64,000 nucleotides of DNA from Lysinibacillus capsici (GTDB lineage: Bacteria; Bacillota; Bacilli; Bacillales_A; Planococcaceae). The notes under the pieces were generated by a model, which ran no database searches, was not told where the DNA came from, and saw only the letters and a list, made by a program, of their open reading frames with translations. The DNA lies in contig NZ_PXXX01000006.1 of NCBI RefSeq assembly GCF_003367505.1, positions 171,118 to 235,117 on the forward strand. Direction: 5' to 3'. This document shows, one piece after another, positions 44,767-52,195 of the stretch; position 1 is the first letter of the stretch; each line of letters opens with the position of its first letter. The translations under genes were made by a program, and so were the position numbers.

Positions 44767-44876
44767 GGCTACTGGACTACCATGGAATAGCGAGACAGGC
44801 AAAACTTTAAACGGAGCAGTAGCGGAGGAAGCGATTCGGCGCTCGCCTACAGGAAAGCAAGTAGCCTGCAACGGAA
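44767..44876. repeat. Second GC-rich intergenic repeat-like element
   Basis: About 110 bp of GC-rich DNA bounded by GGCTACT (44767-44773) and AGTAGCC (44860-44866). It contains GGAATAGCGAGACAGGCAAA and CGGCGCTCGCC. The style resembles short repeated intergenic elements of Bacillaceae, but identity is inferred. Between the two elements (44577-44766) only AT-rich non-coding DNA is seen. Confidence 0.45.
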
Positions 44877-44957
44877 ATTCATTTTCATCTTTTATAAAAA
44901 TGCTATTGATTGCTTTGTTTATCAACACTATGTAGAGATGTCGTTTTATTACTCAAA

Positions 44958-44986
44958 AAGCAGGTCACAATCAGTGTGACCTGCTT
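44958..44986 (-). terminator. Terminator of the 45002-45586 gene
   Basis: Perfect 12-bp stem AAGCAGGTCACA (44958-44969) and TGTGACCTGCTT (44975-44986). The minus strand then reads TTTTTGAG. Confidence 0.88.
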
Positions 44987-45001
44987 AGCTAGGGGTATAG
45001 G

Positions 45002-45586
45002 TTAATGTGTAATAGATGGTTTTCTCCATTTACTAAATGTCGAATCCATATTAAAGGATATGGTGTTCTCATTAATGGACAAGCCTGAGATACTGGTATT
45101 ACAGAGCTCATCCAAACTATCAGAATGATTGTTATTATTAGATGCATTAGCCGCTATTACTAGCCCTCTTGCATTAATAATTGTGTCATGTGGCGTTACA
45201 TACACTATAGGGGAATCTATATTTAATCCAAAAGTGAAAGGATTGACTAATGACATAGTAGAAATACTTTCGTTTGATATTCTAATAATGCCATATTGCT
45301 CAATATAATAATCTCTTTTTTGTTGAAATGTATCCTCAAATCCAGGAATATCACTAATATATTTTGAATAGGGTGAAATATTTTTATATGCAGCCAGTGT
45401 ATCTTGATAGGCTTTTACTTCAGATTGAATAATAATTTGTTCAATTCGTCGTTGATCATTGCTAGGCTGTTTAATTGTAATTTCTTCAGCTGAGACAGAG
45501 ATATTACATGAAAAAGTAGCCGTAAGTATGAAAACAGTTTCATTCAATTTTAAGTCACTCCCAGTACAAAAAGATTTCATGTTCAT
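45002..45586 (-). CDS. Putative secreted protein of unknown function, divergent from comQ
   Basis: A 194-residue protein I do not recognise. The N-terminus has a hydrophobic segment (LNETVFILTATFSCNISVSAEE), a probable though irregular signal peptide with an A-x-A-like end near VSAEE. A helical region with QQKRDYYIEQYG and a strand-rich, Asn/Ser-rich tail (AANASNNNNHSDS) follow. It has its own perfect terminator, which argues that it is real. It is transcribed away from comQ, and the CGCCA cluster lies in the shared upstream region, so it could be under ComA control. Start ATG 45586 has AGGATAG upstream. Confidence 0.6.
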   Translation of the reverse strand: MNMKSFCTGSDLKLNETVFILTATFSCNISVSAEEITIKQPSNDQRRIEQIIIQSEVKAYQDTLAAYKNISPYSKYISDIPGFEDTFQQKRDYYIEQYGIIRISNESISTMSLVNPFTFGLNIDSPIVYVTPHDTIINARGLVIAANASNNNNHSDSLDELCNTSISGLSINENTISFNMDSTFSKWRKPSITH

Positions 45587-45647
45587 CAATCTATCCTGAC
45601 TTTATAAATATATTTTATTGCTAATCTAAGCGTAACATCTGTTAGAG

Positions 45648-45771
45648 CGCCATTTCAATGGTAAGTTTACGCCACTTTAATGGCGGTACTTGGTTCTCTA
45701 CCGCCATTTTTTTAGTAATAATTAGCAAAAATCTGGCGTGGTTTGTATGAATAACGCCATTTTTTGGCGGT
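45648..45771. promoter_or_regulatory. CGCCA/TGGCG half-site cluster upstream of comQ
   Basis: Seven CGCCA or TGGCG half-sites lie within about 122 bp, at 45648, 45670, 45681, 45702, 45734, 45755 and 45765. Two form palindromes, ACGCCA-N6-TGGCGG (45669-45686) and ACGCCA-N5-TGGCGG (45754-45770). TGGCGGTA and TACCGCCA (45681-45706) also form a 10-bp terminator-like stem with flanking A/T and a T run. TGGCGG and CCGCCA each differ by one base from the B. subtilis ComA half-sites TTGCGG and CCGCAA. I infer a ComA-type operator region. Confidence 0.5.
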
Positions 45772-45848
45772 CTATCTCTTTATAAAGGAATTAATGGTAT
45801 TTAATGTATTATATAATTGCGTGACTAGTATTAATTCCCACTAATCTA

Positions 45849-45854
45849 TATAAT
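45849..45854 (+). promoter_or_regulatory. Probable -10 element of comQ
   Basis: TATAAT at 45849-45854 lies 34 bases before the comQ TTG. No good -35 exists at the correct spacing, as expected for an activator-dependent promoter. The TTGCGT at 45817-45822 is one base from a ComA half-site. A second TATAAT at 45812-45817 is an alternative. Confidence 0.4.
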
Positions 45855-45887
45855 ATCTAGTAATACACCAGATAGGAGAGAGGACTA

Positions 45888-46790
45888 TTGAAGGATTTAG
45901 ATGTGCGCATCAATGAATCATTAGACATCCTTATAGAAAATGAGCTATTACTTGGACCAGAGCTAAAATTAATGCTAAAAAGCTTTAAAGAAGAAAAAAC
46001 AACAGTAGGTTTTTCCTTTGGTAAAATGTGTTTTTGGCATTATGAAGCATTTTCAAGTAGTATAAATCCAGATATCTACAAGGTAGCTGCTGCAATTGAA
46101 CTTTTAATACTGTCTTTTGATATTATTGATGATCTACAGGATAAAGATTCAGACTATAGTTGGAACAAAACACCTGAATTATCATTAAATGTTGCTTTAG
46201 CTATGCTGGTCATGGCATCTAAAACAATAGATGAAACCTCTTTTGAACATAAAAGAGCGGCTATAAAGCTAGTTGATGAATACGCATTAAAAAGTATAAA
46301 TGGACAGCAATTAGACTTACTAAATAGTTGTCGCGATGAAGATTCCTATGTAAAAATGATTACCTTGAAATCCGGCTCATTAACAGCGATGGGTTGCTTG
46401 GTTGGCGAAGTACTTGCAAAAGGAGAAATATCTCAAGAAGTAGAGGAATATGGGAAATACATAGGGATCATCCAACAAATTAAAAATGATATTCAAAGCT
46501 TAAAGGCGTGGGGTCCTAAAAATGATCTGCTAAATAAAAGGTATTCTCTTCCTATTATTTATCTATTATCACAGAAAAATGATGTTTCAAAATCTGTTTC
46601 TAGCTATTATAATAATGATATAGTTACAGATTTGGATAATAATGCAACAGAAGACGCGTTGACAAATGGTGGGGCGATACGTTATGCCATTACCATAAAA
46701 AACGTCTATAAATTTAAAGCATTGAATTACCTGGAAAATGTAGCTATAAATCAGGTAGGTAGAGAATACCTACAAAAACTATTGAAATGA
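45888..46790 (+). CDS. comQ: ComQ-type isoprenyl transferase for pheromone modification
   Basis: A 300-residue polyprenyl synthase-like protein that prenylates the ComX precursor on tryptophan. It has the aspartate-rich DDLQD motif (residues 81-85) for magnesium and the prenyl diphosphate, and a second site near QQIKNDIQSLKAWGPKNDLL, as in trans-isoprenyl synthases. Position before a ComX-like peptide, a sensor kinase and a LuxR-type regulator identifies it as ComQ rather than a quinone-tail enzyme. TTG start with AGGAGAGAGG upstream. Twelve bases separate it from comX. Confidence 0.93.
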   Translation: MKDLDVRINESLDILIENELLLGPELKLMLKSFKEEKTTVGFSFGKMCFWHYEAFSSSINPDIYKVAAAIELLILSFDIIDDLQDKDSDYSWNKTPELSLNVALAMLVMASKTIDETSFEHKRAAIKLVDEYALKSINGQQLDLLNSCRDEDSYVKMITLKSGSLTAMGCLVGEVLAKGEISQEVEEYGKYIGIIQQIKNDIQSLKAWGPKNDLLNKRYSLPIIYLLSQKNDVSKSVSSYYNNDIVTDLDNNATEDALTNGGAIRYAITIKNVYKFKALNYLENVAINQVGREYLQKLLK

Positions 46791-46802
46791 GGAGAGATAA
46801 GA

Positions 46803-46961
46803 ATGATTAATGTAATCCAATATTTAGAGCAAAATCCAAGCCTAGTTGCACTATTAAAAGATCAAAAAGCCTCATTAGTTGGAGTTTCATCTGTAGAGCA
46901 AACAGCAATTTTAGAAGCGTTTAACGGTGAAATGAATACAGAAAGTGATATTTGGAACTAA
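46803..46961 (+). CDS. comX: ComX pheromone precursor peptide
   Basis: A 52-residue peptide, MINVIQYLEQNPSLVALLKD to the end, with the C-terminus SDIWN. The only tryptophan is Trp51, the penultimate residue, where ComQ would attach a farnesyl or geranyl group. ComX precursors are short, begin with a conserved helix like this one and carry tryptophan near the end. The mature pheromone would be roughly the last 5-12 residues, cleavage site not predictable. ATG after AGGAGAGATAAGA. The stop codon overlaps the comP start by 10 bases. Confidence 0.9.
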   Translation: MINVIQYLEQNPSLVALLKDQKASLVGVSSVEQTAILEAFNGEMNTESDIWN

Positions 46962-49255
46962 GAAAGTTGCGAAGTAAGTTGTTTTGGCCCGCTATAATTC
47001 TCTATTTAATTATTGGTTTTTATTTAAATTATGTGAATTATAGCGAGCCTTATATACAGATTGGGGTAGAAGAAGAGAATGACAAATGGGTCATTTCTCA
47101 ACTTTATTATAAAGACTGGGCAGAGGGTCAAAATATTTCTGTTGGTGATGCAATTTTAACTGTAGATCATGAACCCATCAACGAATTAAATCAACTGAGA
47201 TATAAATCTAAAATTTTATCTGCTAATGAAATAACAATACTGAAGCCCGATGGAGATCTAATCAATATACATATTAAGCATTTGGATATCCCTCAACAAT
47301 TTATCTATGTATTAATCATTCCAGCTTGTTATTATTTATTAACATTATTTATAGCGTTTTATTTACATTTCAAACAAAGGAATACAAAATTAGCTGACTT
47401 ACTAATTCTTTTTATGTTAACGGTTTCTTTGGCCTATGTAAGTAGTGGTGTCTCTGGTAGAATGGATACGATTGGCATTATCGTAAATCGAAGTAGTATG
47501 CTGTTATGTTTAGTTATACTGTTACATTTTTTGAGAAATTATTATTCATTTGTGAAAACAAATTGGGTGTTTACAAATAATATCAAGCTCTTTTATATAC
47601 TTCCTTTCATAGCTTTTGTATTAGGATGTATGGGTACTATTTATCCTGCTTCAAATGATATTCTTTCCAATGTTATATTGGCTATTTTCTTTATTCTCCT
47701 AGTGATCATCCTTAGTATTTTATTAATAAGCTATTTTAAGTACAGCTCACCTCAGTTGAAGATTTTATTAAATAGTATATTAATTCCGTTTCTACCATTT
47801 CTTTTTTTATATGCACTCCCTAAAATTTTTTTTCATACGTATATACTTTCATCTGAGATAAGCTCATTATTTTTATTGCTTATACCCTTTAGCTTTATTT
47901 TTACGCAATTAGCAGAGAGATTATTTGATATTGAGTACCATATTACAAGATTACGTTATTATGTTATATTCTCTTTAATCTTTACTGTATGGTTTACAGT
48001 GGGACTATATTTTATTGCAGGGCGTTATTTAACCATGACAGTTATGTCAGGGGTATCTTTCTTTACATTTTCTTCATTAGTCATACTTTTTTACGTAAAA
48101 GAGAAGGTCGATTATCGCAAGCGGAAAATATTATTTTCCACAAAGGGTGACTATATTCATCAGCTATATACAGCCGTAGATAAAATTGGGAAAACAATTA
48201 AAATTGATGAACTTTTAGAAAAATTTGCTTATGAGGTTTCCATGCATCTGGAGTTAGAGGATGTTTTTGTCTTAACATATAACTATGACAAAAATGAATT
48301 CATACCAATAGCTGGTGAAAGTATTACGATAGATCCTGACATAATGGAAGATATCAGATTAGGTGAAATACGCAAAATTGACAAAGTTTATATAGCATTC
48401 CTCCATCAGGATGCACATTTTAAAAGAGCTTTAGTGCTAGGGCATAATAATACGATTCATTTAAAAGATGAGGAGCTTTTATGGCTTGAACTGCTCTTAT
48501 TATATGTAAATAATTTTATTGAAAATACCAAGATGGTGGAAGAACTGCTAGAGGAACTAAAGCATATGAAGCAAGCTGATGATGGTCAGTTACCATGGCT
48601 GAATAAGCTATTATGGCTAAGATTTGAAGAAGAAAAATACCAGTTAGCTCAAGAGTTACATGACACCAATTTACAGGAGCAACTTCATATAGCCCGCGAG
48701 GTGGATGTTCTAGTAAATGCAAAAAATACAACTGATATTCAAGAAAAGCTTGCGAAAATTCATAAACAAATGGTTGCATCCTTACATGAATTACGTACTT
48801 ATTGTGAAAACCTAAAACCACCGTTATTAGATACATTAGGTTTAAATGCAGCTTTGGAAAAATTGATTCGGAAAGTTCAAGAAAGAGCTAACTTCGTGCT
48901 TATTTACACCATTGACCGCCTTTATTTAGAGGATGAGCGTATGAATTTAATGATTTATCGTTTATTCCAAGAGTTACTTAATAATGCGTTGAAGCATTCT
49001 TATGCAGCATCAGTTGAAATTCATTTAAAAGAAATGAACGATGGTTTCGAAATCATTTATAAAGATGATGGTGTAGGCTGTAATGTAGAGGACATTATAG
49101 TAGCCGAATCAATGGGCATTCAAGGTATGCAGGAGCGTGTAAAAGCGTTTAACGGACAATTTACTATTGACTCGAATATCAATGAAGGGATGTTTATTAG
49201 AATCATGGTGAAAGAAGGGAGTGAAACACTTGATTACGATGCTCATAGTGGATGA
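46952..49255 (+). CDS. comP: ComP pheromone-sensing histidine kinase
   Basis: A 767-residue membrane kinase that senses modified ComX and phosphorylates ComA. Helix 1 is at about residues 11-28. An extracytoplasmic PDZ-like segment follows (about 35-108, ending QNISVGDAILTVDHEPIN). Further helices run to about 390, a linker/GAF-like region (about 400-530) follows, and then HisKA_3 with ELHDT (His570). The ATPase has NNALKHS and DDGVGCN. The start is TTG 46952, overlapping comX, with only a weak GAAAGTGA site, so translational coupling is likely. It overlaps comA by 26 bp. Confidence 0.92.
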   Translation: MELRKLRSKLFWPAIILYLIIGFYLNYVNYSEPYIQIGVEEENDKWVISQLYYKDWAEGQNISVGDAILTVDHEPINELNQLRYKSKILSANEITILKPDGDLINIHIKHLDIPQQFIYVLIIPACYYLLTLFIAFYLHFKQRNTKLADLLILFMLTVSLAYVSSGVSGRMDTIGIIVNRSSMLLCLVILLHFLRNYYSFVKTNWVFTNNIKLFYILPFIAFVLGCMGTIYPASNDILSNVILAIFFILLVIILSILLISYFKYSSPQLKILLNSILIPFLPFLFLYALPKIFFHTYILSSEISSLFLLLIPFSFIFTQLAERLFDIEYHITRLRYYVIFSLIFTVWFTVGLYFIAGRYLTMTVMSGVSFFTFSSLVILFYVKEKVDYRKRKILFSTKGDYIHQLYTAVDKIGKTIKIDELLEKFAYEVSMHLELEDVFVLTYNYDKNEFIPIAGESITIDPDIMEDIRLGEIRKIDKVYIAFLHQDAHFKRALVLGHNNTIHLKDEELLWLELLLLYVNNFIENTKMVEELLEELKHMKQADDGQLPWLNKLLWLRFEEEKYQLAQELHDTNLQEQLHIAREVDVLVNAKNTTDIQEKLAKIHKQMVASLHELRTYCENLKPPLLDTLGLNAALEKLIRKVQERANFVLIYTIDRLYLEDERMNLMIYRLFQELLNNALKHSYAASVEIHLKEMNDGFEIIYKDDGVGCNVEDIIVAESMGIQGMQERVKAFNGQFTIDSNINEGMFIRIMVKEGSETLDYDAHSG

Positions 49256-49850
49256 TCACCCTATAGTGTTAGAGGGAACTAAAAATTTATTTCAAGAGAA
49301 TGAAGATATTATCATCGATACGGAAAGTGATGCAACTTGTGTCATTCAAAGGATAAAGAATAAACCGTACGATATCTATCTAATAGATATCAATATGCCA
49401 TTAGAAAATGGAATTAACCTAGCCCGTAATATCAAGGCTATTCAGTCAAATGCTTCAGTTATTCTTTACACAGGTGATGATATTACGGATTATTATCCAC
49501 TCATTTTAGAAAGAAAAATAGAAGGTATTTTAGCTAAAACAGCTTCGAAAGAGCAAATATTAAGAACAGTAAGGGCAATTGCAAACGGTGAAATTGTTTT
49601 ACCTAAAAATTTCTTAGATTTTCTGGATGATAAATTTAAACTGCAAGGTGCTAAAGATATTCACTTAAATGAAAAGGAAAAGAAAATTCTAAGACTCATT
49701 GCAGAGGGCCATACAAATAAAGCTATCGCTATTGAATTAAATATTCCTCAACGTACAACGGAAAGATATTTAACTCAACTCTTTTCTTTGTTAAATGTAG
49801 ATTCACGAACAGAAGCTGTAAATCTTGCAGAGAGAATGAATTTACTCTAA
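49230..49850 (+). CDS. comA: ComA-type LuxR-family response regulator
   Basis: A 206-residue response regulator. The receiver domain has acidic residues IVDDHP (Asp8, Asp9) and the phospho-acceptor Asp53 in LIDINMP, with the conserved YTGDD and KTASK. A LuxR-type helix-turn-helix follows (LNEKEKKILRLIAEGHTNKAIAIELNI), with NVDSRTEAVNLAERM at the end, very like B. subtilis ComA. TTG 49230 is chosen because GGGAG is 9 bases upstream; GTG 49221 would touch it. A terminator built from a TGGCG palindrome follows. Confidence 0.93.
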   Translation: MITMLIVDDHPIVLEGTKNLFQENEDIIIDTESDATCVIQRIKNKPYDIYLIDINMPLENGINLARNIKAIQSNASVILYTGDDITDYYPLILERKIEGILAKTASKEQILRTVRAIANGEIVLPKNFLDFLDDKFKLQGAKDIHLNEKEKKILRLIAEGHTNKAIAIELNIPQRTTERYLTQLFSLLNVDSRTEAVNLAERMNLL

Positions 49851-49981
49851 ACTATTTCTATGTTATACTGTTGGTATATTTTTCAATTAATAGGGGGCAT
49901 TATGGGAATTAAATATCCTATATATTTCCTTAGTAAAATAAAACCATATCCCTGTACTAAATTACCTATAAAATATGATAG

Positions 49982-50012
49982 ACACCGCCAAAAAAGTGGC
50001 GGTGTTTTTTTG
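49982..50012 (+). terminator. comA terminator built from a CGCCA palindrome
   Basis: Perfect 9-bp stem ACACCGCCA (49982-49990) and TGGCGGTGT (49997-50005) with an AAAAAG loop, then seven T. The stem has the same half-sites as the comQ upstream cluster. Confidence 0.9.
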
Positions 50013-50014
50013 TA

Positions 50015-50065
50015 ACCGCCAAATCACGCCAAAAACTTGTCTGAATCACGCCAGAAAATTGGCGT
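50015..50065. promoter_or_regulatory. CGCCA/TGGCG half-site cluster downstream of comA
   Basis: Half-sites at 50017, 50027, 50049 and 50060, plus the terminator pair at 49986 and 49997, make six within 79 bp. ACGCCA-GAAAAT-TGGCGT (50048-50065) is a perfect palindrome. TCACGCCA occurs twice (50024, 50046). This lies about 210 bp before the 50273 gene. Elsewhere in 49851-50272 no gene is seen. Confidence 0.5.
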
Positions 50066-50272
50066 AAACCCGAAGTTGAAATAACGGTATAACTACTGGT
50101 ACGCTTAAATTAACAGTGGTTAAGTAGATTTGCTTTAGTGAGTAATATATAAATCATTTTATTAAATAAGCAGCCTGACTATCTATGAATAAAGTAGCGT
50201 TAGTAGATTGTAGAATGTTACTAGCTAGTCAATATACTTCACCATAAAACTTTATAAAGGTAGGCGTGTATT

Positions 50273-51172
50273 GTGAAAGTAGAACTTGAAAATTTGTTTT
50301 CCATAGATGAAACTAGTCAAGATCAAGTTATTAACGTTTATAATCGTCATGGTATTGCTATTGGTGCGCCTGAATTGAGAAAAAGAAACTTAAAAACTAA
50401 ATTTAATCCTATTTTTACATTAAATGAAGATGTAACATACGAGCAGGTAACAGCTTTATATGAGTCATTAGAGCGTGAATTTGGAATCGTTTCAATTGGA
50501 GAACGTTTTTATTTTGAATTTTCAGATTTAGAGTATGAACGAGCACCATTATTTACTTTAAATTCAACAGGTAATTCACCAGAAATGTTCTTAGAAGATA
50601 AGGGGACACTATTTTCTTTGAGTACACATTGTAAGTGTTGTGGGCTCATGGATAAAGAGCAGTTATCACCAATAGTTATCGATACTACGCAGATGAAAGA
50701 TCGTCATTTAGTGCATGTAAATGGTTATTGGGTAGCTTCTGAGGAACTAGTATCATTAATGAAAAGAGAAAAACTAGAAGGCTATGAGCTTTTAGAGGTG
50801 ATCCATCAAGGTCCGGAAGAAGGCAAACAGCCAGCTTTTCAAATTATTCCTATACAAATGCTCCCTGAGTGTAGTAAGGACAGGGTTAAATTATACTTTG
50901 CAACTGAGCAACCTCCGTGCAGTTGTGGTTTAAATGGTGTCATTAATGGTCCTGATATTTATCATCATGAAGATTTGGAAAACTTAAAAGGGGATGTTTT
51001 CTACTCAGCCGAGTGTAGTCATGATGGAAGATATCTATATAGAAAGACTTTGTTTAGTAAAAGATTTAGAGAAACTATTATAAAATATGGTATTTCACGT
51101 GAGGTTAGAGGAGAAAAGGATGCAAACTTTGGTCCAAAAGATTGGCTTTTTGATCCAGTGCTAATTAAGTAG
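50273..51172 (+). CDS. Unrecognised cysteine-containing protein downstream of comA
   Basis: A 299-residue soluble protein without a signal peptide, which I cannot place in a family. Cysteine-rich points are THCKCCGLMD (about residue 120), MLPECS, QPPCSCGLNG (about 220) and SAECSHDG, which could bind zinc. The middle part, HLVHVNGYWVASEELVSLMK, suggests a mixed alpha/beta fold. GTG start after AAGGTAGGCGTGTATT. It lies after the half-site cluster and may be a quorum-controlled target, but that is inference. It is followed by a small membrane peptide. Confidence 0.7.
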   Translation: MKVELENLFSIDETSQDQVINVYNRHGIAIGAPELRKRNLKTKFNPIFTLNEDVTYEQVTALYESLEREFGIVSIGERFYFEFSDLEYERAPLFTLNSTGNSPEMFLEDKGTLFSLSTHCKCCGLMDKEQLSPIVIDTTQMKDRHLVHVNGYWVASEELVSLMKREKLEGYELLEVIHQGPEEGKQPAFQIIPIQMLPECSKDRVKLYFATEQPPCSCGLNGVINGPDIYHHEDLENLKGDVFYSAECSHDGRYLYRKTLFSKRFRETIIKYGISREVRGEKDANFGPKDWLFDPVLIK

Positions 51173-51211
51173 TCAAATGTGGACTAGTAAAAGAATAAGG
51201 GAGTGTTTAGG

Positions 51212-51343
51212 ATGTTTAGAAGAATACTACCTATAGTAGCCATTTTATTCATTGTTGCATTGGCCGTTTCCAATTACTTTAACAAACCAGAAGAAGAATC
51301 AGTCACTATTTATCAAGAGGTCAATGGTGTATACCTTTCTTAA
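51212..51343 (+). CDS. Small membrane peptide (43 residues)
   Basis: A 43-residue ORF, MFRRILPIVAILFIVALAVS then a short acidic tail ending YQEVNGVYLS. It has one N-terminal helix after basic residues and a short outside tail. AAGGGAG lies about 8 bases before the ATG. It follows the 50273 gene by 39 bp, probably on the same transcript. Too short for family assignment; it could be a small toxin-like or regulatory membrane peptide. Confidence 0.6.
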   Translation: MFRRILPIVAILFIVALAVSNYFNKPEEESVTIYQEVNGVYLS

Positions 51344-51428
51344 AATGAAGGCCTATATTTCATTCAGAAAAGATTTATTTGTGTTATGATGTGAAGGACA
51401 TAGCATGAATGTTTTTTGAGGTGAAAAA

Positions 51429-52037
51429 ATGAAAAAATGGGCATATCCATTAGCAGTTTTAACGTTAATTGTCTTTATTGTATTAAGAGCCACCTATCAA
51501 AGCCAGCTGATGAATACATTTGATGCAAAGATGGCAGAGCTTTTTTTTGGTAATCGATTTATTGAGATTTTTCATTATATAGGTGAGCCTAAATTTGTTG
51601 TTGCTGTTGCAGTAGTTTTAATGGTGTATTTAGCTTGGAAGGAAAAAAATTATCGAGGTATGCTATTTGTTGTCCTAACTTTTGCAGCAGGCAACGTTCT
51701 GAACCAATTACTAAAAAAATGGGAGCAGCGTCCACGACCTGAAATTGAGGATCAACTGACATCCTTTAGTTTTCCATCTGGACATTCGATGACTGGTATA
51801 CTTTATTTATTTACACTTGCTTATATTTTAGCGGAGAATAGTAGTAAAGGACGTAAAATCCTTCTATGGCTTGGGGCAACAATTTTAATGGTGCTTATTG
51901 GTTTATCACGTATTGCAGGAGCTCGACATTTTGCTACAGATGTACTTGCTGGTTGGAGCATCGGCTATACTTGGTTTATCATTTGTGTCATTTGGTACGA
52001 ACGGCGTAAACGTTTATTTCAATCTAATCATAAATAA
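51429..52037 (+). CDS. PAP2 family membrane phosphatase
   Basis: A 202-residue, six-helix membrane phosphatase. The three PAP2 motifs are KKWEQRPRP (C1), FSFPSGHS (C2) and SRIAGARHFATD (C3), giving catalytic histidines in C2 and C3. It probably dephosphorylates a lipid phosphate such as undecaprenyl diphosphate or phosphatidate. BcrC/YodM-like enzymes share this plan, and the exact substrate is open. ATG after TTTTGAGGTGAAAAA. A strong terminator follows. Confidence 0.9.
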   Translation: MKKWAYPLAVLTLIVFIVLRATYQSQLMNTFDAKMAELFFGNRFIEIFHYIGEPKFVVAVAVVLMVYLAWKEKNYRGMLFVVLTFAAGNVLNQLLKKWEQRPRPEIEDQLTSFSFPSGHSMTGILYLFTLAYILAENSSKGRKILLWLGATILMVLIGLSRIAGARHFATDVLAGWSIGYTWFIICVIWYERRKRLFQSNHK

Positions 52038-52045
52038 AAAGACAG

Positions 52046-52082
52046 GCAGTATCTATTTCTTATGATAGATACTGCTTTTTTA
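52046..52082 (+). terminator. Rho-independent terminator after the PAP2 gene
   Basis: Perfect 11-bp stem GCAGTATCTAT (52046-52056) and ATAGATACTGC (52065-52075), followed by a T run. Confidence 0.92.
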
Positions 52083-52195
52083 CATTTTACCGAGACATTG
52101 TAAAGAATGATATTTGCCTCATAAAAAAGAATTGCGTATAGGAAACTTCTACGTTAAGATGAGTACAATAAGAAAAAGAGCAAAGGAAGAAGGGT

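Noticed and set aside
44722..44928. 68-residue minus-strand ORF over the second GC-rich element
   Set aside because: Same reasoning: no ribosome site, sequence explained by the repeat-like element.
45648..50065. CGCCA repeats as a CRISPR array
   Set aside because: The repeats are 5-9 bp, irregularly spaced and palindromic, with no constant spacers and no cas genes.
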